Assembly: GCF_026626745.1 (NCBI RefSeq)
Contig: NZ_JAPNJW010000001.1
Location: forward strand, 2,836,001-2,900,000
DNA from: Nannocystis sp. RBIL2
Lineage (GTDB): Bacteria > Myxococcota_A > Polyangia > Nannocystales > Nannocystaceae
Reading direction: 5' to 3'
DNA length: 64,000 nt
Part shown: piece after piece, positions 34,580 to 43,610 of the stretch
Numbering within the stretch: position 1 is the first letter of the stretch
How the letters are laid out: each line of letters opens with the position of its first letter
Notes under the pieces: generated by a model
What the model was told of the DNA's origin: nothing
The model's input: the letters and a program-made list of their open reading frames with translations, nothing else
Databases searched by the model: none
Translations under genes and position numbers: made by a program

Positions 34580-35494
34580 GTGCATCGGCTGTCCGAAAAG
34601 ACAGAGGTGCCGCTCGTGAAGTTTGTGGGGTGGCTGGGCATCGCCCGCGCCAAGTTCTACGAGTGGCGCCGGCGATACGGCAAGCTCAACGAGCACAACG
34701 GCAAGACCCCGCGCGACCACTGGATCGAGCCGTGGGAGCGCCAGGCGATTGTCGACTACTTCGATGCGCACCCGCTCGAGGGCTACCGCCGGCTGACCTT
34801 CATGATGCTCGACGACGACGTCGTCGCCGTCAGCCCTGCGACCGCCTACCGCGTCCTGCGGGCGGCCGGTCGCCTCGATCGTCATCGACCGAAGCCGAGC
34901 AAGAAGGGCACCGGCTTCGTCCAGCCCCTCGGCCCGCACGTGCACTGGCACATCGACATCGCCGTCATCACCATCGCCCGCGTCTACTACTACCTGTGCT
35001 CCGTCCTCGACGGCTACAGCCGATACGTCGTGCACTGGGAGTTCCTCGATCGCATGACCGAGGCCGACGTCGAGCTCATCCTCCAGCGTGCCCTCGAGGC
35101 CCACCCTGGCGCTCACCCGCGGGTCATCTCCGATAACGGCTCGCAGTTCATCGCCGGCGACTTCCGCCGCTTCATCGACCTCGCCGGCCTGACCCACGTC
35201 CGGACCTCGGTGAACTACCCGCAGGCCAACGGCAAGATCGAGCGGTATCACCGGACCCTCGACAAGAACACCATCCACGCCGTCACGCCCGACGGCGCCC
35301 ACGCCACCATCGCCACCCGCATCGACCACTACAACAACCACCGCCTTCACAGCGCGATCGGCTACGTCAGCCCGCGCGACAAACTCCTCGGACGCGAGAC
35401 CGAGATCTGGGCCGGCCGCGATCGCAAGCTCGAGGCAGCCCGAGAGCTCCGACGCAAGCGCCGAGAATTGGACCACCTCGGCACCGCCGCGTAA
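34580..35494 (+). CDS. IS3 transposase OrfB, DDE integrase domain (copy 1)
   Basis: 304 residues as an independent frame. The coding frame continues upstream to the AAAAAAA slip site (ICWGALTDRWVPHDERDQVV), so the working product is a fusion with OrfA. The rve-type catalytic triad is present: HWHIDIAVIT (Asp), RVISDNGSQF (Asp) and KIERYHRTLDK (Glu). An HTH_21-like segment (GYRRLTFMMLDDD) precedes it. Intact. Confidence 0.92.
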   Translation: MHRLSEKTEVPLVKFVGWLGIARAKFYEWRRRYGKLNEHNGKTPRDHWIEPWERQAIVDYFDAHPLEGYRRLTFMMLDDDVVAVSPATAYRVLRAAGRLDRHRPKPSKKGTGFVQPLGPHVHWHIDIAVITIARVYYYLCSVLDGYSRYVVHWEFLDRMTEADVELILQRALEAHPGAHPRVISDNGSQFIAGDFRRFIDLAGLTHVRTSVNYPQANGKIERYHRTLDKNTIHAVTPDGAHATIATRIDHYNNHRLHSAIGYVSPRDKLLGRETEIWAGRDRKLEAARELRRKRRELDHLGTAA

Positions 35495-35574
35495 CTTCTC
35501 TCGACCCTCCACTTCACCCTCAGCGTCTCCGTTCGTCAACCCACCCTCTGTCCCGTTCACGCTGAGCCAATACA

Positions 35575-35925
35575 GTACCAGCTCGGCCTGGTCTTCCAGG
35601 CCGGCGCGCTGATCGTCCCGGTCAGCGCCGCCACGCCCCAGGGGACCTGTGAGTCCGCCATGAACGCGGCCCGGTCGGCGTCGAGGTCGGCCGCGAAGGC
35701 GGCGTGGGCCTTGGCGCGGTCGAGGAACAACAAGCCGTCCTGGGGCGGCAGGATCGACGGAACTGGCGCGCCGGGCGGAGCTTGATGAGCGACGAGACCG
35801 ATTCGCCCTGGTCGGGGGCGAACGCCGCGATGTACACGAGCCCGGCCACTTTCGGATCGTTGCTGGCCTCGGTGATCACCACGCCGCCGTAGGAATGCCC
35901 CGCGACTGACAACCCTGTGCCAGGA
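35575..35925 (-). pseudogene. Alpha/beta hydrolase truncated by IS3 and frameshifted
   Basis: Read leftward from about 35920: GLSVAGHSYGGVVITEASND (nucleophile Ser), PKVAGLVYIAAFAPDQGESV, a frameshift near 35780, then AAFAADLDADRAAFMADSQV and ISAPAWKTRPSWY. The C-terminus carrying the catalytic Asp/His is removed by the IS3 end at 35574. Upstream sequence no longer encodes the N-terminus. Confidence 0.8.
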
Positions 35926-36064
35926 GCCTTCCCCGGCGGCTCCTCGGTGGACTGGCGCGGAGACCGGCAGCCGACGTACAGAGTGAGTCGCGGTGGGGGT
36001 CCTGTGTGCCGGTTGCAGGACACCTGCGGCCGTGGCGAGCAGCGGCCGCCGTCGCGGGAGCGCG

Positions 36065-36245
36065 TTGCCCGCATCGGGAACGGTTCCACTTGGGGCCGCT
36101 CGAGACCGTCCTAAACGCGGTTGCAGTGCAGCGCTGCGCGAGACGTTGGTGAAATCATGCACAGGCAGTGCTAGGCCCCCCTACGGGCCCGATTACGGTG
36201 GGACGTCTCGAAAAGAGCCAAATTCGCGACGAAATCGACACTCGC
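36065..36245 (+). repeat. Dispersed ~190-bp repeat, copy D (3'-truncated)
   Basis: GGAACGGTTCC at about 36078 and the sequence through GTGAAATCATGCACAGGC match copy C. The core TAGGCCCCCCTACGGGCCCG and CTCGAAAAGAGCC follow. After about 36240 the homology stops, losing the second arm (TTTTCGAG) and the GCGCCGCCGCGC part. Confidence 0.7.
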
Positions 36246-36719
36246 GCCCTCAGAAACACCCCGCTCGCCGAAAGCCGCGGATTCTCCATTAAACGGGTGT
36301 TTCGAGAGGGGTCGCGGGTGTCACGCGTGGGTCCGGAGTGAACCAGGAGCCTCCGGGTTTGGCCACCACACGGCCACCGACCCGCGCGTCGTCGACCCGT
36401 GTCCGCTCCACCTCCGCGCCCCAAGGTCGTCGGAGGCGCGGTAGCGACGAGCCGCGCTCGATGGCCCTCACGCCGCACCGTGGAGAGGGAGGCGCGCACG
36501 AACGCGTCGTGGTCCATCATCTCGCCGAGGTCAGGCATGGAGTCATGGATGCTCTCGGCGTCGAGTCGTCCTTTGGCATCAACCTGTACGTAGCTGAAGC
36601 TTGGACGGACCATCGTCATGGTTCCGTCGACCTCGCGCTGAAGAATCACGGAGACGTAGCGGACCTGCAGCGCCACACGACGGCCCGGCTGCTGCGCGAG
36701 CACCCCGGGCCACCCAACG
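36246..36719. other. Gene-poor stretch with coding-like remnants
   Basis: Minus-strand codons from about 36690 to 36480 read SYVQVDAKGRLDAESIHDSM and PDLGEMMDHDAFVRASLSTV, which look like real protein but lack start and context. I could not name a family. The rest shows nothing. Confidence 0.35.
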
Positions 36720-36950
36720 GTGATCGAGACGCTGCTGCGCGCGAGCCAGACGGAGCTCGAGCTCGAGCGCTGGCCCGAGGCGATCGACCTGCGCGCACTG
36801 GCGGTCGCGCGCGAGGGCGAGCACGCGACCGGGCGCGACTACGCCGAGCTCGCGGCGGTCTACTACAAGGGGCTCGACGTCGAGAACGCCGACAGGGTGC
36901 GGAAGGAGGCCGAGGCGCGTGGGCCGGCAGCCTGGCGGGTCTCGCCTAGA
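36720..36950 (+). pseudogene. TPR-tail fragment of a kinase-like gene
   Basis: From GTG 36720: LRASQTELELERWPEAIDLR, ALAVAREGEHATGRDYAELA, AVYYKGLDVENADRVRKEAE. This is typical of the last TPR unit of myxobacterial kinases. The start is not a real one and the frame continues to 37088 antisense to LtrA, so only the first part is meaningful. Confidence 0.45.
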
Positions 36951-38160
36951 CGTGCCGCCGGTGCGTGGCGGCTTCGGGCGTCTCGCACGACCGCGTGTAC
37001 CACTCCCAGGCCGCCGTACCGCACAGCACCAGCGTCGCCAGTGCAGATACTGCCAGGGCCGGCAGCGCGCCCGCGGCCAGTCCGATAAGTCCCAGCACCA
37101 CCAGCCCCAGCCCATGCGCCGTGCGTGCGCGTCCGAGGACGGCGCACTTGAACAGCAGGTTGCCCAGCAGATACAGCCCCGCGCTGCCCAGTACCGCCAG
37201 CGCCGCGCCCGGATGCGGGTGCCCGACCGGATGCGCCAGCACGAACTCGTCCGCCACCGCGCCGACGATGATGCCGGCCACCAGCAGCACATGGATGTAC
37301 GTGTAGGCGAGCCGCGCCAGCCGGCCCGGGTCGGTGGCATGCGAGATGGTCTGCGCGCCGCGTTCGGCGATGGTGTCGAAGTACAGCCACCACATCGCCA
37401 GGCTGCCGATGAACGACACCGCCATCGCCGCGATGTTGGCGGCGTCCCAATCCAGCCCCGCGAAGGTCGACCCGGTGACGAGCACCGACTCGCCCAGCGC
37501 GATGATGATGAAGAGCGAGCAGCGCTCGGCCATGTGGCCGCCTTCGACGTTCCAGTCGCCCACGGTGGAACGGCCCAGGCCCGGCGTGTAGAAGCCCACC
37601 GTCGGGCCGATCCACTCGATGCCCAGCGCGAGCATCCAGCAGACCCAGCGCGTCGATCCGTCCGCCAGGCCGCCCGCCAGCCACGGCAGGGCGGAGGCGC
37701 CCAGCCACGCGGCAATGCGCTGGAAGTTGCGCCGCATGACCCGCGATTCGCCGCGCACCGCCCACAGGAAGAACAGCGTGCGCCCGAATTGCATGAAGAC
37801 ATAGGCGAGCGCAAACGCCAGACCACGCGAGCCGAACGCCTGCGGCAGCGACGCCGACAGCAGCAGCCCCGCGGTCATCAGCACCAGCAGCAGCAGGCGG
37901 ATGGCGAGTTTCTCCGGATCCAGCCAGTTGGTGACCCACGAGGTGAAGATCCACACCCACCATACGGCCAGCATCAGCAGCAGCGCCTGGGCGCCACCCA
38001 CGAGCGTGAAGTTGGCGATCAGCAGATGCGACAGCTGTGTCACCGCGAAGACGAACACCAGGTCGAAGAACAGCTCGATGTTGGTGACGCGGTGGTGGCC
38101 GTTCGTGCCCGAGAGTGCCGGGCGGAGGTAGCTGCGGGGCATGGTGGCAATGCTTTGCAT
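36946..38160 (-). CDS. Low temperature requirement A (LtrA) family membrane protein
   Basis: 404 residues from ATG 38160 (MQSIATMPRSYLRP); ATG 38142 is also possible. The hallmark N-terminal motif VTNIELFFDLVFVFAVTQLS is present, followed by about ten membrane helices (ALLLMLAVWWVWIFTSWVTN, CSLFIIIALGESVLVTGSTF, AMAVSFIGSLAMWWLYFDTI). The HxAERCSLFIIIALGE segment is the family signature. LtrA-like proteins are inner-membrane proteins linked to cold growth in Listeria, with unknown biochemistry. It is last in the minus-strand cluster and separated from DoxX by about 195 bp. Confidence 0.9.
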   Translation of the reverse strand: MQSIATMPRSYLRPALSGTNGHHRVTNIELFFDLVFVFAVTQLSHLLIANFTLVGGAQALLLMLAVWWVWIFTSWVTNWLDPEKLAIRLLLLVLMTAGLLLSASLPQAFGSRGLAFALAYVFMQFGRTLFFLWAVRGESRVMRRNFQRIAAWLGASALPWLAGGLADGSTRWVCWMLALGIEWIGPTVGFYTPGLGRSTVGDWNVEGGHMAERCSLFIIIALGESVLVTGSTFAGLDWDAANIAAMAVSFIGSLAMWWLYFDTIAERGAQTISHATDPGRLARLAYTYIHVLLVAGIIVGAVADEFVLAHPVGHPHPGAALAVLGSAGLYLLGNLLFKCAVLGRARTAHGLGLVVLGLIGLAAGALPALAVSALATLVLCGTAAWEWYTRSCETPEAATHRRHV

Positions 38161-38355
38161 GGAGGCGGGACGCGCTCGGTCGCCGCGCCGCACGGTCGTG
38201 ATGTCCGCTGTGTCGGCCCGGATTTCTTACCACGGGTCGCTGGGCCCGCCGGAAGGCCGACCGGTGGGGCGGGCGGTCACTGCGCGGGGCGATGGGCCGC
38301 AATCGGCCGGGGGCAGGACGCGCGCGGCGATCAAGGGGCGCGAGCAGGCGACGGC

Positions 38356-38814
38356 TCAGACGCGCGGCGGGACGAACCGCGCGTAGAGCCGCCGATAGCG
38401 CTCGAGCAGGCGGTGGTCGCACGAATAGCGGCCCGGTCCCGTGGCGACCAGCGTCGCGTAGGGGAGCGCGTAGAGCAGGGCGGACTCGACGTCGGCGCCC
38501 TCGAAGCCGCGGGCGGCCATTGTCAAGACCATGAGCATGGTAAAGACCACCGGCAGGGCTGCGAGCCGCGTCAGGAGGCCGAGCGCGACGAGCACGCTGC
38601 ACAGGCCCTCGGAGAGGAGCGCGAGGGCGAGGCTGGCGGGTGCGCCGATCCCGAGCGGGTCGGGGAATTCGCGCAGCTCCTCGTCGAATCGCAGCAGTTT
38701 CGGGCGCATGTGAAAGGTCCAGATCAGGAGGCCGGCGCCGATGCGCTGCGCGAGCAGGCCGAGGTCGCGGGCCTTCTCCAGCGCCGGCGCGAGGCGAGGG
38801 TCGATCACGTTCAT
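38356..38814 (-). CDS. DoxX-family membrane protein
   Basis: 152 residues from ATG 38814. Four hydrophobic helices (LLAQRIGAGLLIWTFHMRP, ALALLSEGLCSVLVALGLLT, ALPVVFTMLMVLTMAARGFE, ALLYALPYATLVATGPGRYS) match DoxX/SURF4-like proteins, and the final GPGRYSCDH is typical of the family. DoxX proteins support thiol/redox or oxidoreductase complexes in some bacteria. It sits in a run of minus-strand genes with XapX and an isochorismatase-family hydrolase. Confidence 0.85.
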   Translation of the reverse strand: MNVIDPRLAPALEKARDLGLLAQRIGAGLLIWTFHMRPKLLRFDEELREFPDPLGIGAPASLALALLSEGLCSVLVALGLLTRLAALPVVFTMLMVLTMAARGFEGADVESALLYALPYATLVATGPGRYSCDHRLLERYRRLYARFVPPRV

Positions 38815-38871
38815 GACGGCTCCGGAGGGTGGTGAGCGGAGAGGTGGCCGCCGCGAGCGCGGGCGGCCGCG

Positions 38872-39135
38872 TCATCGGTCATCGGCGTCGCCATGGGCGG
38901 GTTCGGGCGCCGGAGCGCCGGTGATCTTGGGCGCGCGCTCGCGGGCGAACCACGCCGCGGACAGCGGCTCTCCCACGAGCACGCGCCGCGCGATCGGGCC
39001 GACCTGCTCGCCGAGGAGCATGCCGAACAGACCGAGCAGCGCGACGAGCGGCGGCGCTGGTGAGCGCACGCCGAGCGCGCTGTACAGGGCGCCGACGAGC
39101 GCGCCGACTGCCAGCGAGACGAGGTAGAGCTTCAT
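38872..39135 (-). CDS. XapX-domain small membrane protein
   Basis: 87 residues from ATG 39135. The first 55 residues, MKLYLVSLAVGALVGALYSA and SPAPPLVALLGLFGMLLGEQ, follow the XapX pattern of two helices with the GxxxG and PAPP...GLxGxxxGE signature. A polar Ala/Pro tail follows. XapX proteins often sit beside YcaC-like hydrolases, as here, 12 bp after the stop of the isochorismatase-family gene. Role unknown. Confidence 0.85.
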   Translation of the reverse strand: MKLYLVSLAVGALVGALYSALGVRSPAPPLVALLGLFGMLLGEQVGPIARRVLVGEPLSAAWFARERAPKITGAPAPEPAHGDADDR

Positions 39136-39147
39136 GGGGGGGGGACC

Positions 39148-39804
39148 CTAGTGCCCGCCCTCCGACGCGCCGAACATGGTCTTCGCGTAGATGATCCCGA
39201 GGCCGTAGGCGCCGCCGAGCTCCTTGGCGAGGCCGGTGACTGCGTCGTAGGTGCCGACGCGGGCCCAGTCGCGCTGGAGCTCGAGCAGGTACTGCAGCGA
39301 GGTCATCGGCCGCGCGCCGGCCTGGACCATGCGGTCCATCGCCCGCTCGTGGGCCTCGTTCGACACGTCGCCGCAGGCGTCGGCGATCACGTAGACCTCG
39401 AAGCCCTGGTCGAGGGCCGACAGCGCCGGGCCGACGATGCAGACGGACGTCCACAGGCCGCCGAGGACGATACGCGGCTTGCCGAGCTTGTTGACGCGCT
39501 CGGCGATCTTCGCGTCCTCCCAGGTGTTCATCGACGTGCGGTCGATGACGTCGTGCTCGGGGAACGCGGCCTTGATCTCCGAGAAGATCGGGCCGGAGAA
39601 GCTCTTCTCGGCGACGGTGGTGAGGATCGTCGAGGCGCCGAAGATCCGCGCCGCGTGGGCGACGAGGCCGGCGTTGTTGCGCAGCAGCACGGCGTCGATC
39701 GACTTGGTGGCGAACGCCATCTGCGACTGGTAGTCGATCAGGATCAGGGTGTGGTCGTGGGGCGTGAGGAGGGTCTTGCCGGGGGCGGCGATGGCGGTGG
39801 GCAT
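39148..39804 (-). CDS. Isochorismatase-family cysteine hydrolase (YcaC-like)
   Basis: 218 residues from ATG 39804. Catalytic Asp in HTLILIDYQSQM and Cys in IVLGGLWTSVCIVGPALSAL; the SIDAVLLRNN and MNTWEDAK segments are also conserved. It resembles the enzyme at 23425 but is clearly a different paralogue. It is preceded by the porin and followed by XapX with a 12-bp gap, so operon membership is likely. The substrate is probably a small amide or ester (inference). Confidence 0.9.
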   Translation of the reverse strand: MPTAIAAPGKTLLTPHDHTLILIDYQSQMAFATKSIDAVLLRNNAGLVAHAARIFGASTILTTVAEKSFSGPIFSEIKAAFPEHDVIDRTSMNTWEDAKIAERVNKLGKPRIVLGGLWTSVCIVGPALSALDQGFEVYVIADACGDVSNEAHERAMDRMVQAGARPMTSLQYLLELQRDWARVGTYDAVTGLAKELGGAYGLGIIYAKTMFGASEGGH

Positions 39805-39845
39805 GGTTCGGTCTCCAGGTTTGCGTTGCGGTGCGGTCTGCGCTC

Positions 39846-41618
39846 TCAGAACTTGAGGGTCAGCCAGGTGGCGAGGAAGTCGACGTCGCGGGTGCGTCCG
39901 GCCTGCGCGAGGAACGGGCCGCGGAAGAAGCGGCCGACGGTGACGACGAAGCCGACGTGCCGCCCGAGCTCGGCCTCGAGGGTGGCGCCGGCGCGGTGAC
40001 CGACGAACCGGGCGCCGCCGGGGTCGGCGATCGTCGGCTCGCCGGGGACGTTGTAGAGGCCGTCGGCGAGGCTGTACCGGCCGAGGACCACCCAGTCGAG
40101 GGTGAGGCTCAGTGGCTCGACCGGCGTCAGCGTGAGCATCGGGTGGGCGTCGAGGAAATTGGCGGGCCCGACCAGCGCGTCCTCGCCGAAGTACGAGCCC
40201 TTGGGGAACAGCGCGGAGAAGGTGCCGAAGGGCCGCCCCGGGCCGCGATCGCCGGAGGCGACGTCGAGCCGCAGGCCGAGCCGCGGGTCCCACGGCAGCA
40301 GCAGGCGCACGCCGGTGTCGCTGGCCACGGTCCACGCGAGCAGCGGCGCGGCGCCGAAGCGCCCCGTTTGCAGCACCGCCTCGACGTTGTAGTCGAGTCG
40401 CCCGGCGGCGCCGAACCAACGTGTCCCGAGGGACAGGCGGCGCTCGTGGGCCCGGCCGCGGTGGTACTCGGCTTCAGGGCGGTCGAGGTAGAGCGCGTAG
40501 ACGTCGACCTGGCCGCCGCGCAGCGGCGAGGGCACGGTCAGGTAGGCGCCGGCGAACCACTGACCGCGCTCCCAGCCGTCGTCGAGGACGCCGGGCACGG
40601 TGGCGACCGGGCGGGTGACGAACAGATGCGCGTGGACCCGGCGGACGGACAGGATGACCGACACGCCGTCGAAGCTGCGGCGCACGTTGGGGCCCTCGCG
40701 CGGCGAGACGAGGCGGCCGGAGCCGAACGCGAGCTCGTGCCGGCCGGCGCGGACGATGAGGCGCAGGCCCGGGCGCTCGAGGTCGAAGTCGGCGAAGGCC
40801 TGGTGGAAGTCGAAGTCGTCGCGATCGATCGCCCGCGGCCCGCCGGGCCGCCCCGTCTCGAGCCCGCTCTTGACCTGGGCGAACGCGCGGAAGTACGGCG
40901 CCCGGAGCTCGGCGTGGAACATGTACCGCTGCATCCACGACAGCGAGCGCGGCGGACCGGCGCCCCAGTCGAGGTTGCGGAACCAGTCGAGGCGCTGGCG
41001 CGTCTCGCCGCCGAAGCTGAGCGCGACGCGGCCGCGCGGGCCGAGCGGGATGTACTTGAGGACATCCAGGAAGTCGGCCCGGTGGCCGCGGTCGCGCAGG
41101 TAACGGTAGTCCTCGTCGGCGCGCAGCAGGCGGTAGGGCGGCGGTGCGGCCGGCCGGCCCTCGCCGCGGCCGGCGAGCGCGGCGGCCTCGGTCGCGCCGG
41201 CGGACTGCGCCGGCGATCCGGGCTTCAAGGCCGGCGGACGACGCATGTCCGCGGGGACAGGGGCACGCGCTGCCGGAGCGCCGCGGAGGTCCGGCACCGG
41301 GGCGGAGACCTGCGGCGGCGCGGCGTCGCGACGGGCGAGCGCGGGGCCGACTGAGAGGCTGTCCGTGGGGACATGTCCGCTCGCCGGGCGCTGCGTGCTA
41401 GCGAGGCTGTCCGTGGGGACATGTCCGAGCGCCGGGTACCGCGCCTTGGAGAGGCTGTCTGCAAGGACAGGCTCGATGGGCCAGGTCGTGGGTCGCGCGA
41501 GCGCGTCCGACGACGCCCCGAGGGCGACCGCGAGGACCGCGGTCGAGGCCGCGCGCGCGCCGGCGCGGGGGCGCGAGCCTGGTCGGCGCGCCCCGCATGC
41601 CTGAAAGGACATGTCCAT
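39846..41618 (-). CDS. Alginate-export-type outer-membrane porin
   Basis: 590 residues from ATG 41618 (MDMSFQACGARR). A signal sequence (AASTAVLAVALGASSDALA) is followed by a long Pro/Ala-rich linker that contains copies of the GGACATGTCC repeat translated as GHVPTDSL. From about residue 180 the beta-barrel begins: GRVALSFGGETRQRLDWFRN, SWMQRYMFHAELRAPYFRAF, LIVRAGRHELAFGSGRLVSP, ending LATWLTLKF with the C-terminal Phe of outer-membrane proteins. The RxELAFGSGRLVSPREGPN region is the family hallmark. It probably imports the substrate of the neighbouring hydrolases. Confidence 0.87.
   Translation of the reverse strand: MDMSFQACGARRPGSRPRAGARAASTAVLAVALGASSDALARPTTWPIEPVLADSLSKARYPALGHVPTDSLASTQRPASGHVPTDSLSVGPALARRDAAPPQVSAPVPDLRGAPAARAPVPADMRRPPALKPGSPAQSAGATEAAALAGRGEGRPAAPPPYRLLRADEDYRYLRDRGHRADFLDVLKYIPLGPRGRVALSFGGETRQRLDWFRNLDWGAGPPRSLSWMQRYMFHAELRAPYFRAFAQVKSGLETGRPGGPRAIDRDDFDFHQAFADFDLERPGLRLIVRAGRHELAFGSGRLVSPREGPNVRRSFDGVSVILSVRRVHAHLFVTRPVATVPGVLDDGWERGQWFAGAYLTVPSPLRGGQVDVYALYLDRPEAEYHRGRAHERRLSLGTRWFGAAGRLDYNVEAVLQTGRFGAAPLLAWTVASDTGVRLLLPWDPRLGLRLDVASGDRGPGRPFGTFSALFPKGSYFGEDALVGPANFLDAHPMLTLTPVEPLSLTLDWVVLGRYSLADGLYNVPGEPTIADPGGARFVGHRAGATLEAELGRHVGFVVTVGRFFRGPFLAQAGRTRDVDFLATWLTLKF
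41243..41616. repeat. Cluster of GGACATGTCC-type repeats within the porin N-terminal coding region
   Basis: GGACATGTCC occurs exactly at 41369-41378, 41417-41426 and 41607-41616, with partial forms at 41243-41260 and 41455-41471. Two copies are embedded in the longer unit GAGGCTGTCCGTGGGGACAT, which in the porin frame reads GHVPTDSL. The copy at 41607 overlaps the porin start codon region. Confidence 0.75.
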
Positions 41619-41622
41619 ACGG

Positions 41623-43413
41623 CTAGAACACGGCGCAGGGGCAGGCGAGACCGGCGGCGTGGTGGTGATGATGGCGGTGGGCGCGGTGCAGCGCGCGCGC
41701 CACGGCGCCCGGGTCGTAGCCGCCGTGGTGGGCGGGCGGGGCCCAGTCCGGGCTGAACGGCAGGGGCGGCGGCGCGAGACCACCGAAGTCGCCGCTGGCG
41801 TGGACGACGTCGCCGCCGACCACGGTAAGCTCCGAGGTGATGCCGCGGATTTCCGCTTCGGGCACTGCGAAGTAGTCGGCGGACAGCACTGCGAGGTCGG
41901 CGAAGCAGCCGGGGGCGATCCGGCCGCGCTCGCCGTCCTCGCCGGAGAACCAGCCGTTGCCCGCGGTGTACAGGCGCAGCGCCTGCTCGCGCGAGAGCCG
42001 GCCGGAGGGGCCGAGCAGCTCGGTGCCGCCGACGCTACGGCCGGACACGAGCCACCCGAGCCCGACCCACGGGTTGTAGCTGGCGACGCGCGTCGCATCG
42101 GTGCCGCCGCCGACGGGGAGCCCGGCCGCGAGCATGCGACGCACGGGCGGCGCCTCGGCGGCGGCCTGCGGCCCGTAGCGGCGCATGAAGTGCTCGCCCT
42201 GGTAAGCCATGCGGTGCTGGATGGCGACGCCCCCGCCGAGCGCGGCGATCCGATCGATGTTGCGCGGCGAGACGGTCTCGGCGTGGTCGAAGAACCACCG
42301 CAGGCCCTGAAACGGGACCTTGCGGTCGACGGCCTCGAACACGTCGAGCATCCGCGCGATCGATTCGTCGTAGGTCGCGTGCAGGCGGAACGGCCAGCGC
42401 CTGGCGACGAGGTGCTCGACGACGGCGCCGAGTTGGTCCTCCATGTGCGGCGGGAGGTCGGGCCGCGGCTCGAGGAAGTCCTCGAAGTCGGCGGCCGAGT
42501 AGACGAGCATCTCGCCGGCGCCGTTGAGGCGATAGTAGCCGTCGCCGGCGCCCGGGGTCAGGGAGCTCGACCAGCGGGTGAAGTCCTCGAGCTCCTGGCC
42601 GGGGCGCTGGGTGAACAGGTTGTAGGCGACCCGCACCGTCAATTGCCTGGCGGCCGCCAGCTCCTCGATGATTTGATAGTGCTCGGGGTATTGTTGAAAC
42701 CCGCCGCCGGCGTCGATCGCCCCGGTGACGCCGAGTCGGTTGAGTTCGCGCATGAATTGACGGGTGCTGTTACGCTGGTCGTCGAGCGCGAGCCGCGGGC
42801 CCTTGGCGAGCGTCGCGTAGAGGATCCACGCGTTGGGCTTGGCGACGAGCAGGCCGGTCGGCTCGCCGTGGCGGTCGCGCACGATCACGCCGCCGGGCGG
42901 ATCGGGCGTGTCGCGGGTGTAGCCGACGGCGCGCAGCGCAGCGCGGTTGAGCAGCGCCTGCGCGTAGAGGTGCAGCACGAACACCGGCGTGTCGGGGGCG
43001 GCGGCGTTGAGCTCGTCGAGCGTCGGCATGCGCCGCTCGGCGAACTGGAACTCGGACCAGCCGCCGACCACGCGCACCCACTGCGGCGGCGGGGTCCGTA
43101 GGGCCTGCTCGCGCAGCCGTCGCAGCGCCTCGCCGAGCGAGGCGACGCCGTCCCACCGCAATTCGCTGTTGTAGGTGAGGCCGCCGCGGATCAGGTGCAG
43201 GTGCGAATCGATGAGGCCCGGAATGGCCGTGCGGCCGCGGAGGTCGATCCGCCGGGCGTCGGCGCCGGCGCGACGCAGGACCGCGGCGTCGTCGCCGACC
43301 TCGATGAATCGACCGTCCCGCACCGCGACCGCCGAGGCGGCGGGTTCCTGCGAATCCATGGTCGTGATCCGGCCGTTGTAGAGGACGAGATCGGCGTCGG
43401 CTGCATCTGTCAT
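41623..43413 (-). CDS. YtcJ-type metal-dependent amidohydrolase
   Basis: 596 residues from ATG 43413 (MTDAADADLVLYNGRITTMD). Motifs of the N-substituted-formamide-deformylase-like group are all present: GLIDSHLHLIRGG (HxH), ALRAVGYTRDTPDPPGG, KPNAWILYATLAKG, GGGFQQYPEHYQI, RLHATYDESIARM, WFFDHAETVSPRNI, QHRMAYQGEHFMRRYG and GGGTDATRVASYNPW. The C-terminus is His-rich (HRAHRHHHHH). The enzyme probably hydrolyses an amide in the cytoplasm. It ends 5 bp before the porin start, so the two genes are almost certainly co-transcribed. Confidence 0.93.
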   Translation of the reverse strand: MTDAADADLVLYNGRITTMDSQEPAASAVAVRDGRFIEVGDDAAVLRRAGADARRIDLRGRTAIPGLIDSHLHLIRGGLTYNSELRWDGVASLGEALRRLREQALRTPPPQWVRVVGGWSEFQFAERRMPTLDELNAAAPDTPVFVLHLYAQALLNRAALRAVGYTRDTPDPPGGVIVRDRHGEPTGLLVAKPNAWILYATLAKGPRLALDDQRNSTRQFMRELNRLGVTGAIDAGGGFQQYPEHYQIIEELAAARQLTVRVAYNLFTQRPGQELEDFTRWSSSLTPGAGDGYYRLNGAGEMLVYSAADFEDFLEPRPDLPPHMEDQLGAVVEHLVARRWPFRLHATYDESIARMLDVFEAVDRKVPFQGLRWFFDHAETVSPRNIDRIAALGGGVAIQHRMAYQGEHFMRRYGPQAAAEAPPVRRMLAAGLPVGGGTDATRVASYNPWVGLGWLVSGRSVGGTELLGPSGRLSREQALRLYTAGNGWFSGEDGERGRIAPGCFADLAVLSADYFAVPEAEIRGITSELTVVGGDVVHASGDFGGLAPPPLPFSPDWAPPAHHGGYDPGAVARALHRAHRHHHHHAAGLACPCAVF

Positions 43414-43470
43414 AGGGCTCTCGGGCGCGGCGAATCGAAGCGGCGCCGGACGAAGATGGCCGTCTGGCGC

Positions 43471-43590
43471 CGCGCCGTCTTGTACGATGTTGATGTCCGC
43501 CCGGCGCGGCCCCGTGAATCGTCCGGGAGAGATACCGACGATTCGCCGAAAGTGCCGCGCGAAATGGCCGGGAGCGACCTCGTGCACTAC
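43471..43590 (-). pseudogene. Duplicated C-terminal fragment of an AraC regulator
   Basis: Read leftward it encodes GHFARHFRRIVGISPGRFTG and PRRADINIVQDGA, the end of an AraC DNA-binding domain. It is about 85% identical to the end of the AraC gene at 44226 and its downstream flank (44194-44303), including CGCGCCGTCTTGTACGATGT. The two copies flank the ABM-domain gene as direct repeats. Confidence 0.75.
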
Positions 43591-43610
43591 TTCGGGTTCG
43601 AAGAGTCCTG

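Larger units (their letters stand above)
34143..35574 (+). mobile_element. IS3-family insertion sequence, copy 1 (1432 bp)
   Basis: The ends TGTTTTGGCTCAGC and (inward) TGTATTGGCTCAGC are imperfect inverted repeats, extended by TGAANGGGACA. It carries orfA and orfB with a frameshift site. Two further copies of exactly 1432 bp lie at 48983 and 51550 on the other strand. No target duplication is visible here (TTGG left, GTAC right), so this copy sits at a rearranged junction. Confidence 0.92.

Noticed and set aside
36919..38835. 638-residue plus-strand ORF opposite LtrA and DoxX
   Set aside because: Composition is Arg/Gln/His-rich with no domain; the minus-strand genes have membrane helices and family signatures.
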